Source: a virus. From it: a stretch of DNA of 46,010 bases. The stretch lies in IMG/VR virus record IMGVR_UViG_3300005265_000744, positions 1 to 46,010 of that record. One strand, written 5' to 3'. Every line of letters starts with the position of its first letter. The stretch's first letter is position 1. The translations under genes and the position numbers were made by a program. Positions 8,112 to 16,410 of the stretch are shown here, in pieces. Under the pieces are notes generated by a model, which was given only the letters and a program-made list of their open reading frames with translations, had not been told where the DNA came from and ran no database searches.

Positions 8112-8375
8112 ATGGCTCGTCCACTGCCGAAGTACCCAATATACACACTAATCTGCGCATACTGTGGCAGAGAGCTGATCAGGCTGACAGCAGTAGAAGT
8201 CGCAAAGATACTAGACATTAGTCTTGTTAACACGCAAGAAATTATGACACCAAGTGCAATTTACAGGCTAGTCAAGAAACTAAAACTACCTGACTATTGT
8301 CCACACTGTGGCATGAAGCTCATGAAAATACCAGAAATTAATAAAATAAGTGTGACCATAAGAGATAAACACTAA
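8112..8375 (+). CDS. Zinc-ribbon protein, about 87 residues
   Basis: Two C-x2-C knuckles, CAYC near the N-terminus and CPHC near the C-terminus, flank a helical stretch. They probably fold together around one zinc. The intervening EVAKILD...SAIYRLVKKL could be helix-turn-helix-like. The likely start is ATG 8112 (MARPL); ATG 8100, overlapping the end of the previous gene, is an alternative. A regulatory or nucleic-acid-binding role is a guess. Confidence 0.65.
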   Translation: MARPLPKYPIYTLICAYCGRELIRLTAVEVAKILDISLVNTQEIMTPSAIYRLVKKLKLPDYCPHCGMKLMKIPEINKISVTIRDKH

Positions 8376-8402
8376 AACAATTATTATTCAAACACCTTAG
8401 GC

Positions 8403-10007
8403 TTATCTTAGTAGTAGTGAGTCACTTATTATTACGTTACCCCAGACATTCGTGTTTGATGTTCCCGTGTTTTGAACCTTGATGTATGTGTATCTGCCAT
8501 AGATTGTAAATGTCTCTGTCTGTCCAGCAGGTACCCTCTTAATTACTATTTCACCTTCTGAAGTATCTGCTAGTAGGAGGACATCACCATCGCTTGGTGC
8601 AGTGATTCTAAAGCTTCCTCCTTTGATATGTTTTACATCACTTGACAGGTCGATTAGTGTTACTGTTTGTCCGGCAGGTACTGTTGTTGAGACATCTTTG
8701 CTATACTCGTATTCATCTGTAAATGCAAACAGGACAATTATGAACTTGCCAAGCTTACCTATACCTGACGTGCTCAATGTAACCTCGAATGACATTGTTG
8801 GGTGACCAAATACGCCACGCTTTGCAAAGTAGATCTTGAATGGTCTATCACCATATTTATACGTAGTATCTGTCTGCGAATCTGTTACAATTGTTACTCC
8901 TGCTGGGTGAACCTTAATTGAAATTGATAACGGATTAGTTCCATCTCCAGCAATTGCATAGGCAACATACATGTGTGCAGTAGCCCTGATAGCTCCAGAG
9001 AGCATAATATCGATTGTAAATGTTAGGGTCTCGTTGCTAAGCTCAAGCTCGAAAACGTCTTCCCATCCAAACAGGAGGCAAAAGCCCTTGACCTCAGCTA
9101 GGATCTCACACGCGGTTATAACACCAATATAGACTGCTACGTCGACCGACTGTGGGTTATAAACCTCAACTATGATTTCAGTACAGCCATGGTGAGCCTC
9201 CATGAACCAGTGCACAATAAATCGACCCCACTTGTTAGCTGGTAGTCTCAATCGCTTAGGCAACTTGTTTCTCGTAGCTGTTAATAATCCACCAAGTGTA
9301 ACATATGGCAAGACATAGACGTCGTAGTCTCTTGCATATAGGGTTATATATGAGCAGAATGGCATAAAGTATCTTGCTTTGACAGGAACTCTAACATAAA
9401 CTGTACCACCTGCTTTAACAACAATCTTTAGCACGTATGGACTACCAGTACTTTCAGGCTGTGGAAGACCCTCCGTTTGCCACGACACAATCTCGTAGGA
9501 TAAATAGTCACCTTCAACCTTGATGTAACCTAAGTCAAACTCGTCAACAGGAAAATCAGGCTTCTTAACTGTAAAGTCGACAACAGCTAGTAGTCTACCT
9601 CCTGATCTCCTAATCATGTAGTCATACTGATACCCAGCAAGTCTAACAACTGAGATATCCTTTGCAATACCAACCTGATCTTCAGCAACTGCAACTGGTA
9701 GGTTACCCTCTGCTGTTGGATTTGGAATCTTAGAATCTATACTTTGTAAAGTAGATTCTCTAGCAAGTCCAACAGAGTCGGATTTTACATCAATTGGCAA
9801 TTTATCGACAACATCTATCCACCTCTGTTCCTGACTATTATAGATCTGTAGCTGTGCCTTCCTAGGCAATGTTTCTGTGAGCTTGCTAACAATAGAATCA
9901 CGAACATTTGACAGAGTAACATCAAGCCTACTTAAAACTAGCTTAGAATGATGATGCAGCTTGTTGTATAGTGCTATTAATCCACCTAGGACTCGCTTAA
10001 GAGACAT
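8403..10007 (-). CDS. Large beta-rich protein, probable virion or fibre component
   Basis: This 534-residue protein has a helical N-terminus (residues about 1-60) followed by long beta-rich segments. Near the C-terminus two similar VPAGQT motifs (at about 446 and 498) suggest related beta-sandwich domains. No enzyme motif is seen. It is the last gene of a five-gene minus-strand block (8403-13088) with coiled-coil and beta-rich products, so a virion surface or terminal-fibre role is plausible. It has its own TATA-like TTTTATAC at about 10020-10027. I could not match it to a named family. Confidence 0.7.
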   Translation of the reverse strand: MSLKRVLGGLIALYNKLHHHSKLVLSRLDVTLSNVRDSIVSKLTETLPRKAQLQIYNSQEQRWIDVVDKLPIDVKSDSVGLARESTLQSIDSKIPNPTAEGNLPVAVAEDQVGIAKDISVVRLAGYQYDYMIRRSGGRLLAVVDFTVKKPDFPVDEFDLGYIKVEGDYLSYEIVSWQTEGLPQPESTGSPYVLKIVVKAGGTVYVRVPVKARYFMPFCSYITLYARDYDVYVLPYVTLGGLLTATRNKLPKRLRLPANKWGRFIVHWFMEAHHGCTEIIVEVYNPQSVDVAVYIGVITACEILAEVKGFCLLFGWEDVFELELSNETLTFTIDIMLSGAIRATAHMYVAYAIAGDGTNPLSISIKVHPAGVTIVTDSQTDTTYKYGDRPFKIYFAKRGVFGHPTMSFEVTLSTSGIGKLGKFIIVLFAFTDEYEYSKDVSTTVPAGQTVTLIDLSSDVKHIKGGSFRITAPSDGDVLLLADTSEGEIVIKRVPAGQTETFTIYGRYTYIKVQNTGTSNTNVWGNVIISDSLLLR

Positions 10008-10075
10008 CTAGACTCAGTATAAAATCTGAGACAAGTAGGTAAAAAGCTTATGAAATATTGAAAAGCCTAGCTAAA

Positions 10076-10510
10076 CTAGTAAATTAGTGTTGGGTTACTA
10101 ATTAGTTCGTTTATATAATCTCGAATTAACAACATTAATTCAATTATAATGTCAATAATGTGTGTTAAATATGTCATATTTATATACTCCACAGAGGCAA
10201 GACCACTTGGGCTATGCCTAAGCTTTAATAGAGTTTGCCGCATGATAACTTGCTGATTGTCAATAGTAGTTTCGATAAGTCCATCAACCCTTAGTCTAGT
10301 ATTTGTTAAATGTACATAGAACTTACGTACCATAACCTCCTGATTAGCTTTTGTCTCGTACAATGCAACAATATTTATATCAGCCTCAATCGGTAAAAAA
10401 CCTAGGTTTTGAACTAGGGTATTTACGAACAACTCAATGTTACTATTTCCAAGAGATCTAACTTGTTGGATCTTCTCAGCAAGAGTTACAGATGTTGTAG
10501 ATTCTGCCAT
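10076..10510 (-). CDS. Hypothetical protein, 144 residues, probable virion-associated
   Basis: It has a Ser/Thr-rich N-terminus, a strand-rich middle and a long hydrophobic C-terminal helix (about residues 108-138) that could be a membrane or packing helix. It lies between a beta-rich gene and a helical gene in the putative structural block. A half-copy of the class A operator (TCTAGAAAC, 10525-10533 on the plus strand) precedes it. Confidence 0.6.
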   Translation of the reverse strand: MAESTTSVTLAEKIQQVRSLGNSNIELFVNTLVQNLGFLPIEADINIVALYETKANQEVMVRKFYVHLTNTRLRVDGLIETTIDNQQVIMRQTLLKLRHSPSGLASVEYINMTYLTHIIDIIIELMLLIRDYINELISNPTLIY

Positions 10511-10545
10511 TCTAAATAAACAAATCTAGAAACTTGGTTTAAAAA

Positions 10546-11193
10546 TTAGGTTTCATCGATTGAAATAAGATAACCTTCAGGATCATACATGAATGTTATT
10601 GTTCTTGTCTCACCTGTTAACTTGTCTGTTATGGTCATTTTCTTGATGTTCTTGTTTTCATCATATTCAATATCAATCTTAAGTGGGTTTGTCTTGACAT
10701 CAGGATCTTCTAGCAGAGGCATTAATGTCTCCTCAATTGCCTTTCTAGTACCTTCATAGACTTGCTCAGACACTAATATACCTAGTTGCTTAGCTAATAT
10801 TCTTTCTGTTGGGTCAATAGTTACGCCAAGTTGTTGAGCAATTTCACGCAATGGCTCTTCTCTTAAACCAAGTGCAAGCCAATAAATAAACAGAGCATTT
10901 GCCTCTCTCTGAAGTGCCTCATCCCTATAACGCATTTTACAATACCAAATACCTTGTGCAAACCAAACATATGCATGTTCACGAATTAACTCGTCTGGAT
11001 ACTTTGAAATAACAGACTTAACAATTTTGATAAGTTCCTCATGAATAGCCTGATATTGAATAATCTTATCAAGTGCTATTGGCTTAGTCCTCCCTAGATA
11101 AACAGCATAGACCTCAGCATTCATCTTACGATCCCAAAGCTTTGCTCTCTGCTCAGGAGTCCTATACAATACATGCTTACGCCTACGAGCCAT
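10546..11193 (-). CDS. Hypothetical protein, 215 residues
   Basis: The N-terminus is very basic (MARRRKH). The body is helical to about residue 170, followed by a beta-hairpin-rich tail (about 172-215) of the form IEYDENKNIKKMTITDKLTG, ending in acidic residues. It is encoded in the minus-strand structural-type block. The basic start could contact DNA, but no family is recognised. Confidence 0.6.
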   Translation of the reverse strand: MARRRKHVLYRTPEQRAKLWDRKMNAEVYAVYLGRTKPIALDKIIQYQAIHEELIKIVKSVISKYPDELIREHAYVWFAQGIWYCKMRYRDEALQREANALFIYWLALGLREEPLREIAQQLGVTIDPTERILAKQLGILVSEQVYEGTRKAIEETLMPLLEDPDVKTNPLKIDIEYDENKNIKKMTITDKLTGETRTITFMYDPEGYLISIDET

Positions 11194-11216
11194 AGTACCT
11201 AAAGTTAAAACAGCTA

Positions 11217-12017
11217 TCAGAAATATAACTCAACCCATACAACATACTGCGTCTCTGGATCAAGCGTAACAGAATATTCAACATATAGTAGTGGACAACA
11301 ATCACATTCATCCTTTGCTCCCTCTGGACAAGAACTACAACATGTTACATTATAATGTCTACCTGTGTAAAGACATATACCAATAGCTCCATAGGATTCA
11401 GGTGTTGCACCAGTTGCAAAAGTGCCACTTAGCCTAATTGTTTTATTATACACATAACGTCTACTAATACCAACTGTTCTAAACCTTGAGCTTGGAGGTG
11501 AAGTTCCACTTAGAAAAATTAAATCTCCATTGTATATTTGTGAAATTGTATTTGCACAAACATAGGTTCCGTCAATATTGTAAATAGTTTCAAAACATTG
11601 ATATGTTGGTTGGCTTGCACAGGTACCGCCACCACATGCACAAATTTCTACTCTAAATAGCCAAGTTACGAAAAGCCCAAAGTTTTCATCAACAATAGGG
11701 TCAACTAATCCTACTTTACCAACTACTTTACCTTTTTTATCAAAAATCTTTGCATTTAGTTTAATAGACTTTTCAAGTATTAGTTTTACTCGTTCAATGT
11801 CAGTTCTGGTTATGTGTTTGTCTTGCCTTATCAGTTTTATTGCAAGGTCAATGTCTCTCTCTGCTATTGTTAAATATGCTAGCTTAAGAATAGGATTTGC
11901 GTCTACTAAATCTAGTAGTAATTGCAAATCGGACAGAGTTATTGGTTTTACAGCTTTCATCCATAATCTAGCCACTAGCTGCTTAATTAAATTAACTTGT
12001 TGCCCCGATTCCGGCAC
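11217..12017 (-). CDS. Cys-rich beta protein with helical N-terminus, probable virion protein
   Basis: This 266-residue protein has a helical first 95 residues. The beta-rich C-terminal half carries about 16 Cys, including a CACGGGTC cluster and a CCSSC...CDCC cluster. That suggests disulfides or bound metal, and an extracellular virion position in a thermophile. The GTG start at 12017 overlaps the upstream gene by 26 bases; an in-frame ATG at 11960 is a possible alternative. The context is the minus-strand structural block. Confidence 0.6.
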   Translation of the reverse strand: MPESGQQVNLIKQLVARLWMKAVKPITLSDLQLLLDLVDANPILKLAYLTIAERDIDLAIKLIRQDKHITRTDIERVKLILEKSIKLNAKIFDKKGKVVGKVGLVDPIVDENFGLFVTWLFRVEICACGGGTCASQPTYQCFETIYNIDGTYVCANTISQIYNGDLIFLSGTSPPSSRFRTVGISRRYVYNKTIRLSGTFATGATPESYGAIGICLYTGRHYNVTCCSSCPEGAKDECDCCPLLYVEYSVTLDPETQYVVWVELYF

Positions 12018-12561
12018 TATATCCTGTTATTAATGTTTCTCCTCCGCTAATAGGTTTGGGAATCGATACATCGTATCCTGTTATGAGTGAATGGTCGACA
12101 CTAATAGGTTTGGGAATCGATACATCATATCTTGTTATAAGTATGTGTTTTACTATTGGGAACTTTGCAAGCAGTTCTTCGAGTTCTTCTACTCTTGTTT
12201 CTAATTGTTGAATTTGTCGTATTAGAGTTGATTGAAGCTCATCAAAGACTGAAACGATTGTACGCATGGCGTCAACAAGCTCATTGTGATCTCTCGCAAG
12301 GACTATGTCTCCTGAACGGACATATCTCAATGATGCGACTTTTGCTCTCAAGGTTTCAAGGGTTTTTAGTACATTACTCATATCAATGTTATACTGTGTT
12401 TGCAGATATGTAACGATTTCGAGTAGGGTCTCATATGTTAATACACATGCATCATTTACTAGGTTTTTGTCAGATGGCTCTATAATATCAACAAAGTCTC
12501 TAACATAGCGTAGTTTACTAACTATTGTCTTTAGTTTTGATAGTTTTTCCTGGTAGGTCAT
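11992..12561 (-). CDS. Coiled-coil fibre-like protein with C-terminal peptide repeats
   Basis: It has 189 residues. A YVRSGDIVLARDHNELVDA stretch (about residues 79-97) matches a motif common in phage and archaeal-virus fibre or appendage proteins. A heptad coiled coil follows (about 100-135). The tail has an 18-residue tandem repeat built on LITGYDVSIPKPIS (two good copies and a degenerate third). The start ATG overlaps the stop of the 12561-13088 gene by one base (TAATG), indicating translational coupling. An oligomeric virion spike or fibre shaft is the likely role. Confidence 0.7.
   Translation of the reverse strand: MTYQEKLSKLKTIVSKLRYVRDFVDIIEPSDKNLVNDACVLTYETLLEIVTYLQTQYNIDMSNVLKTLETLRAKVASLRYVRSGDIVLARDHNELVDAMRTIVSVFDELQSTLIRQIQQLETRVEELEELLAKFPIVKHILITRYDVSIPKPISVDHSLITGYDVSIPKPISGGETLITGYSAGIGATS
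12030..12145 (-). repeat. 54-base coding tandem repeat
   Basis: A 43-base block at 12047-12089 recurs at 12101-12143, a period of 54 bases, with a partial third unit toward 12030. It encodes the 18-residue repeats at the C-terminus of the fibre-like protein. Such repeats expand and contract easily, and may tune fibre length or receptor binding. Confidence 0.85.
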
Positions 12562-13088
12562 TAAACCTCGATTAGTATTGGTATTGGGTCATAAATATCA
12601 AAGTTGTATTCTCTGCAGATTTGTGGCTCAAACCATCTGAAGTTCAGGTTTTCGTCGATATAGAACATTGTTGCGTGTCCTACTCTCAGCCTTGGAATGT
12701 AGATCCAGACCTTTCCAATTGCGAGATTTAGCCTTTTCCTGTATCTTAGCATGCTCACGAGGCCTTGACAAACGTTTGAGTAGTCATCACAATCAAATAT
12801 TGGGTGTTGATACTTTTTGTCGCCTAGGTACTCACAGCACATCTTCTTTAGCTCTTCGATATCCTCCCTAGTAACGACATGATACCAAGGATCTGCAACG
12901 TAGATTTTACAGTTGTTAACAAGCCATCTCCAAAGACACCTAGGCTTTAGCCTGAATTTCTCAAGGATTATATCGACAAGTTCATCTGCGGACAATACTC
13001 TACGTTCTGCAGTTATAGAAGCTTCAACAGTTAGTTCCTTTATTGCAAGTCTAGGAATCTTATAAAGTCTGTAGATCCTAACTACCAT
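12561..13088 (-). CDS. Papain/transglutaminase-fold-like protein with Cys-His-Glu triad
   Basis: This 175-residue protein has a C-terminal half with FDCDDYS (C100), a long spacer, GHATMFYID (H138) and RWFEPQ (E154). The DCDD...GHA...EPQ pattern is shared by a papain-like family found in phages and in the C-terminal domain of Marasmius agglutinin. The Cys, His and Glu would form the catalytic site. It begins the minus-strand structural block and could process virion proteins or act at the cell envelope during entry or exit. It may instead be a non-enzymatic fold. A GTTTATAC TATA-like box lies just upstream at about 13090-13097. Confidence 0.6.
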   Translation of the reverse strand: MVVRIYRLYKIPRLAIKELTVEASITAERRVLSADELVDIILEKFRLKPRCLWRWLVNNCKIYVADPWYHVVTREDIEELKKMCCEYLGDKKYQHPIFDCDDYSNVCQGLVSMLRYRKRLNLAIGKVWIYIPRLRVGHATMFYIDENLNFRWFEPQICREYNFDIYDPIPILIEV

Positions 13089-13110
13089 ACGTATAAACCA
13101 AGCAAAAACT

Positions 13111-13119
13111 ACTTAAATA
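13111..13119 (+). promoter_or_regulatory. TATA box for the 13.14-kb RNA candidate
   Basis: ACTTAAATA lies in the gap between divergent genes. With normal archaeal spacing it would start transcription at about 13138-13142, exactly where the structured segment begins. The 13279 gene has a separate TATA box (CTTTTATAA, 13244-13252), so this one is not needed for it. Confidence 0.6.
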
Positions 13120-13137
13120 GTTGTCCTAACAATTACA

Positions 13138-13236
13138 CACGAGTGATGAACGTTAGTCACAGGCTGTGGCACGGTCGCCTCGGGTCGCGACCGTGCGCAG
13201 ATCTCAGGTGAAGACTAACCACGCTGCTGATCTCTC
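13138..13236 (+). ncRNA. Structured GC-rich non-coding RNA candidate
   Basis: This segment of about 100 bases is far richer in G+C than its surroundings. A 10-bp perfect hairpin, GCACGGTCGC (13169-13178) with GCGACCGTGC (13187-13196), has loop CTCGGGTC. A short CTG/CAG helix lies below it, then an asymmetric internal loop, then an outer helix GTTAGTC (13152-13158) with GACTAAC (13213-13219). GTGATGA (13143-13149) and CTGA (13227-13230) at the edges match box C and box D of archaeal C/D RNAs, although the GC hairpin inside is unusual for that class. A TATA box is correctly placed upstream and T-rich sequence follows from about 13244. It is not a tRNA, because no T-loop or acceptor stem is seen. 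Confidence 0.6.
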
Positions 13237-13278
13237 AACAATACTTTTATAATTACTTTAGTAATAGTCTATACGAGC

Positions 13279-14970
13279 GTGGTTCACACAGAAACAATTT
13301 CTAAGAAGAAGTCAGGACATAGAGACTCTGGACATGGCTGGATTTATTTAGGCACGGACAAGTATTTTGGGCAGGTTTACATTTATAAGGACTTCTCGAA
13401 ACTTCGTGTAAAACTCTATGACCCAGGTAAGAAAAAACAAGTATTTTTCACTCTTGAGTCAGCTCTTGGATTCATTTATTTGCTCAGGCTGGACCACCTG
13501 TTGATTGAAGCTGCTTATAGCGAGAAGTTCAAGAAGGATCCATTTCTAGCAGAGTTCATCATCAAGCTAATTGCCATGTACAAGCAGCTCCGCAGAAAAG
13601 TACGTAGGCTAAGAGGAATTGCAGATGTCAAAGAAATACTACAGATTAGGGATAGTAGCTTGCAAGTCCTGTATAACCAAGTCCTGCCACTTGTAAAGAA
13701 GCGTGTTGGCAAGCTGCCAAAACTACGTCCTCTCTACAGCAGGAAAAACCCTCTTAAGAATCAATACTGGAAACGAGTCCAGAGAAGCATCAGGATCATA
13801 ATAGACTCACGCTACCACAAGAAAGACGCATGGCAAGTCTACCTACGCTGCCTGGACATCATCGAGAAGCTGAAAGAGAAAGGCTACATCATTGTAAGGT
13901 CGATTGACCCATATAAGTTCCTCAGCATTAGAACTAGAGAGATCCCAATTGATGCAGAATTCGCGATAACGAAAGGAAACCTAAACATTCTATTTAACAA
14001 GCTTATAGAGACGATAATAAGAGCACGAATACAGCAAGACCCATACCTGCTGACAAAGTTCACTGAATTTGTGGAGAAGCATTATCCATTACTATTTAGA
14101 AAAGTTCAGAAATTATATGAAAAGAGGAGAAAGCAAAAGAAGAGGAATTACGATCCATTTGACTTCTACCTATACCTACTGAACGTAATTTGGAAAAAGA
14201 GACCTGACATCTTAGAGGCATTTGCAAAGTATTACGTGAAAGAGCTGAAGGTTATTGAAGGTGATTTGATCGAGAAGGCTATCAACGACTATAAGAAACG
14301 TAAGATACTAGTTGTAGTTGAGTGTGAGCTAAAGCGTTCAGCATTCTTAACATCTGAGGATGCAATTATAAGAGGCATTACTGAAAGGTTAGTAAATACT
14401 GACTTGGAGATTAACAAAGCTGGATTAAAACTAAAGCTTGTTGGTGCATTTATAGGTGTTAAAGTAAGTTCAGAAAAAGCAATTGACGTTGATGTTACCG
14501 AGTATGTGTACGATCTTGGAAAGTTTATGACCGAGAGAGGGCTGCAAAAAGTTATTGCTAAAATTGTTAGGAGGGTTGCAGAGAGCAACATTCCAATTAA
14601 CTCAGAATGGTATGTAACATTTGTCTATGCACCTGAAAATGTTGCTGATGAATTTCTAAAGGATAGAGAGAAACTTAGAAAAGCGATTGAGAGATGGACA
14701 ATATTCAAGTCAATTGCAGAGTTTAGATATGTGGGTGGATGGAATCTAGTAGATATTAGAAGATACCTTGTAATAAGATATTCAATACCAAGACCCATTG
14801 CATTTACGCAAGTGACAATGTTTGTGAAGAGAACAAGAGTCAGAGTTCTAATTTATATTCCAAAGAGAGGACAACTAGAGATTGAGACAAGTCTAGTTAA
14901 TCCAAATAGAATCAGAATAATATCTTATAAACCACCAAAGACTATACTACAGGCTATTCACCACAAATAA
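13279..14970 (+). CDS. Large basic hypothetical protein, 563 residues
   Basis: I do not recognise this protein. It is strongly basic and mostly helical at about residues 45-330, with Arg/Lys-rich stretches such as KQLRRKVRRLRG (about 98-109). A mixed alpha/beta region follows (about 335-563). The N-terminus contains a possible small beta domain (WIYLGTDKYFGQVYIYKDF). It starts at GTG 13279, leaderless after a TATA box at 13244-13252. Its charge suggests nucleic-acid binding. No nuclease, polymerase or terminal-protein motif could be identified. Its end overlaps the convergent gene at 14954 by 17 bases. Confidence 0.75.
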   Translation: MVHTETISKKKSGHRDSGHGWIYLGTDKYFGQVYIYKDFSKLRVKLYDPGKKKQVFFTLESALGFIYLLRLDHLLIEAAYSEKFKKDPFLAEFIIKLIAMYKQLRRKVRRLRGIADVKEILQIRDSSLQVLYNQVLPLVKKRVGKLPKLRPLYSRKNPLKNQYWKRVQRSIRIIIDSRYHKKDAWQVYLRCLDIIEKLKEKGYIIVRSIDPYKFLSIRTREIPIDAEFAITKGNLNILFNKLIETIIRARIQQDPYLLTKFTEFVEKHYPLLFRKVQKLYEKRRKQKKRNYDPFDFYLYLLNVIWKKRPDILEAFAKYYVKELKVIEGDLIEKAINDYKKRKILVVVECELKRSAFLTSEDAIIRGITERLVNTDLEINKAGLKLKLVGAFIGVKVSSEKAIDVDVTEYVYDLGKFMTERGLQKVIAKIVRRVAESNIPINSEWYVTFVYAPENVADEFLKDREKLRKAIERWTIFKSIAEFRYVGGWNLVDIRRYLVIRYSIPRPIAFTQVTMFVKRTRVRVLIYIPKRGQLEIETSLVNPNRIRIISYKPPKTILQAIHHK

Positions 14971-15430
14971 TTCTAAATAAATTGCCAACAACAACAGCTC
15001 GCTCAACTACAAGTCTCTGATACTTTTCTTGCTTAGTTCTACATCTCTTAATGAGATACTTTAGAATTAGTCTTTCTCTCTCTATCAATTCTCTTAGTAT
15101 TTGAGGTTTGTAAATTATATCATGAATAGGTAAGGTAACAATTGCTATTTTATCAGCAGGTTTTTCCGTCGAATTTTCATAAAGCAGAAATGATAGCTCA
15201 AGTTCAGCTCTCGCTAGTAAATATAGCAAGGTTAAGTAGCCTACAATACTGTCAGTTTTAAGGCTTTGCTCTAGTTGTCGCATTTCAGGTTTTGAATTGT
15301 TATCTAATTGTATTAACTTGTCAAAAATTATTCTTAGTAAGAACAAGCTCTTTTCATAAAGTGTTCTTATAGGTGTTATAATATGGAAACGAGGAAATAA
15401 GCCGTCCCTATAGATTACTTGAATTTTCAT
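14954..15430 (-). CDS. Hypothetical protein, 158 residues
   Basis: I do not recognise this protein. It is mainly helical, with Leu-rich segments at about residues 60-85 and 110-135. Its 3' end overlaps the 563-residue gene on the other strand by 17 bases. It lies downstream of the minus-strand gene at 15464-15754. Confidence 0.6.
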   Translation of the reverse strand: MKIQVIYRDGLFPRFHIITPIRTLYEKSLFLLRIIFDKLIQLDNNSKPEMRQLEQSLKTDSIVGYLTLLYLLARAELELSFLLYENSTEKPADKIAIVTLPIHDIIYKPQILRELIERERLILKYLIKRCRTKQEKYQRLVVERAVVVGNLFRIICGE

Positions 15431-15463
15431 CAGTTTACCTAGGCTGTAAGCACTATTTAACAG

Positions 15464-15754
15464 TTATGGTGATTTAGATGACTCAAGTGTGATAACATAA
15501 ATTTTGTCTTCGCACCTAATCTGACCTTTCTTGACTGGGATAATCAGGAAATAGTCACAGTCACGGAACGACTTTGGAATATATACATTTAGCTGTGCAT
15601 GCTCAACCTCATATTCACGGCCTTTGACCTTTGTCTTGACCTTGTAGGTCTTTATGTTTTTGGCAGGAATAAGAAGAGCCTGTGTAAATCCTGAATTTAT
15701 AAAAGCCTTGATCTTCCTACGACTATCTGTCTTCCTAGACACAGGTATGACCAT
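15464..15754 (-). CDS. Hypothetical beta-rich protein, 96 residues
   Basis: It starts at ATG 15754, because the TATA-like TTAAATAT (minus strand, 15775-15782) lies inside the longer open frame. The basic, strand-rich small protein carries KVKTKVKGREYEVEHAQLNVYIPKSF, faintly like the small strand-rich proteins at 7550 and 20055. Function is unknown. It shares a short divergent promoter region with the methyltransferase at 15791. Confidence 0.55.
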   Translation of the reverse strand: MVIPVSRKTDSRRKIKAFINSGFTQALLIPAKNIKTYKVKTKVKGREYEVEHAQLNVYIPKSFRDCDYFLIIPVKKGQIRCEDKIYVITLESSKSP

Positions 15755-15790
15755 GTGCAAGACTTTAAATAGATATTTAATGCTAGACAA

Positions 15791-16366
15791 ATGATGGAAT
15801 TTACATATCAACAACTAAAACAAATTTTATATGAAGAGTCAAAGAAACATGGATGGGGTCTGATTTTAATTGCTAGACAACAGTTAAATAGAATTATTCT
15901 TGAAAAAGCAAGAGGTAAGAAGATTTTTAAACTACTGGATATAGGCTGTCATAATCGCCTGCTTGAGAAGACCGTTGAAGAGTGGCTTAGAGAAGTTAAG
16001 GTAAAGTTATATGGAATTGGATTAGATATTGTTGTTTATAAGGTAAAGCCTGAAGTTATTGCATCAGGTGATTTACTACCGTTTAGGTATGGCTCATTTG
16101 ACTTCATAACGATTATTGAGACGCTTGAACATATTCCTGACTATGTATGTTGTTTAAAACAGTGTTTCAGAATCTTGAAACAGAGTGGTGGAATATTCAT
16201 ACAAAGCGTGAGTTGTCTCAGTCCACATAGCTATTCAGGAGATCCAACACATTTACACGTTCTACATCCTGATACACTTGAGAGACTAATGCAATATATT
16301 GGATATAGAGTAGTTGAGAAGGGATTTATCAACAGGACATTCTACCTGTACGCTGAGCGACCATAA
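15791..16366 (+). CDS. Class I SAM-dependent methyltransferase
   Basis: This 191-residue protein has LLDIGCHNR as motif I (weakly glycine-rich), GIGLDIV as motif II, SGDLLPFRYGSFDFITIIETLEHI as motif III-IV and FRILKQSGGIFIQS as motif V. That order fits type-11/23-like methyltransferases. The later HLHVLHPDTLERLM segment is common in methyltransferases associated with sugar or surface modification. It is followed by a sulfotransferase-like gene, so it may belong to a glycan-decoration set. The substrate is unknown. Confidence 0.8.
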   Translation: MMEFTYQQLKQILYEESKKHGWGLILIARQQLNRIILEKARGKKIFKLLDIGCHNRLLEKTVEEWLREVKVKLYGIGLDIVVYKVKPEVIASGDLLPFRYGSFDFITIIETLEHIPDYVCCLKQCFRILKQSGGIFIQSVSCLSPHSYSGDPTHLHVLHPDTLERLMQYIGYRVVEKGFINRTFYLYAERP

Positions 16367-16410
16367 CAATCAGTAAGATTTTTGCAATTGTCGATTTTTT
16401 AGTAACAGAG

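Noticed and set aside
13138-13236. tRNA gene
   Set aside because: There is no T-loop consensus, acceptor stem or anticodon arm. The two helices do not fit a cloverleaf.
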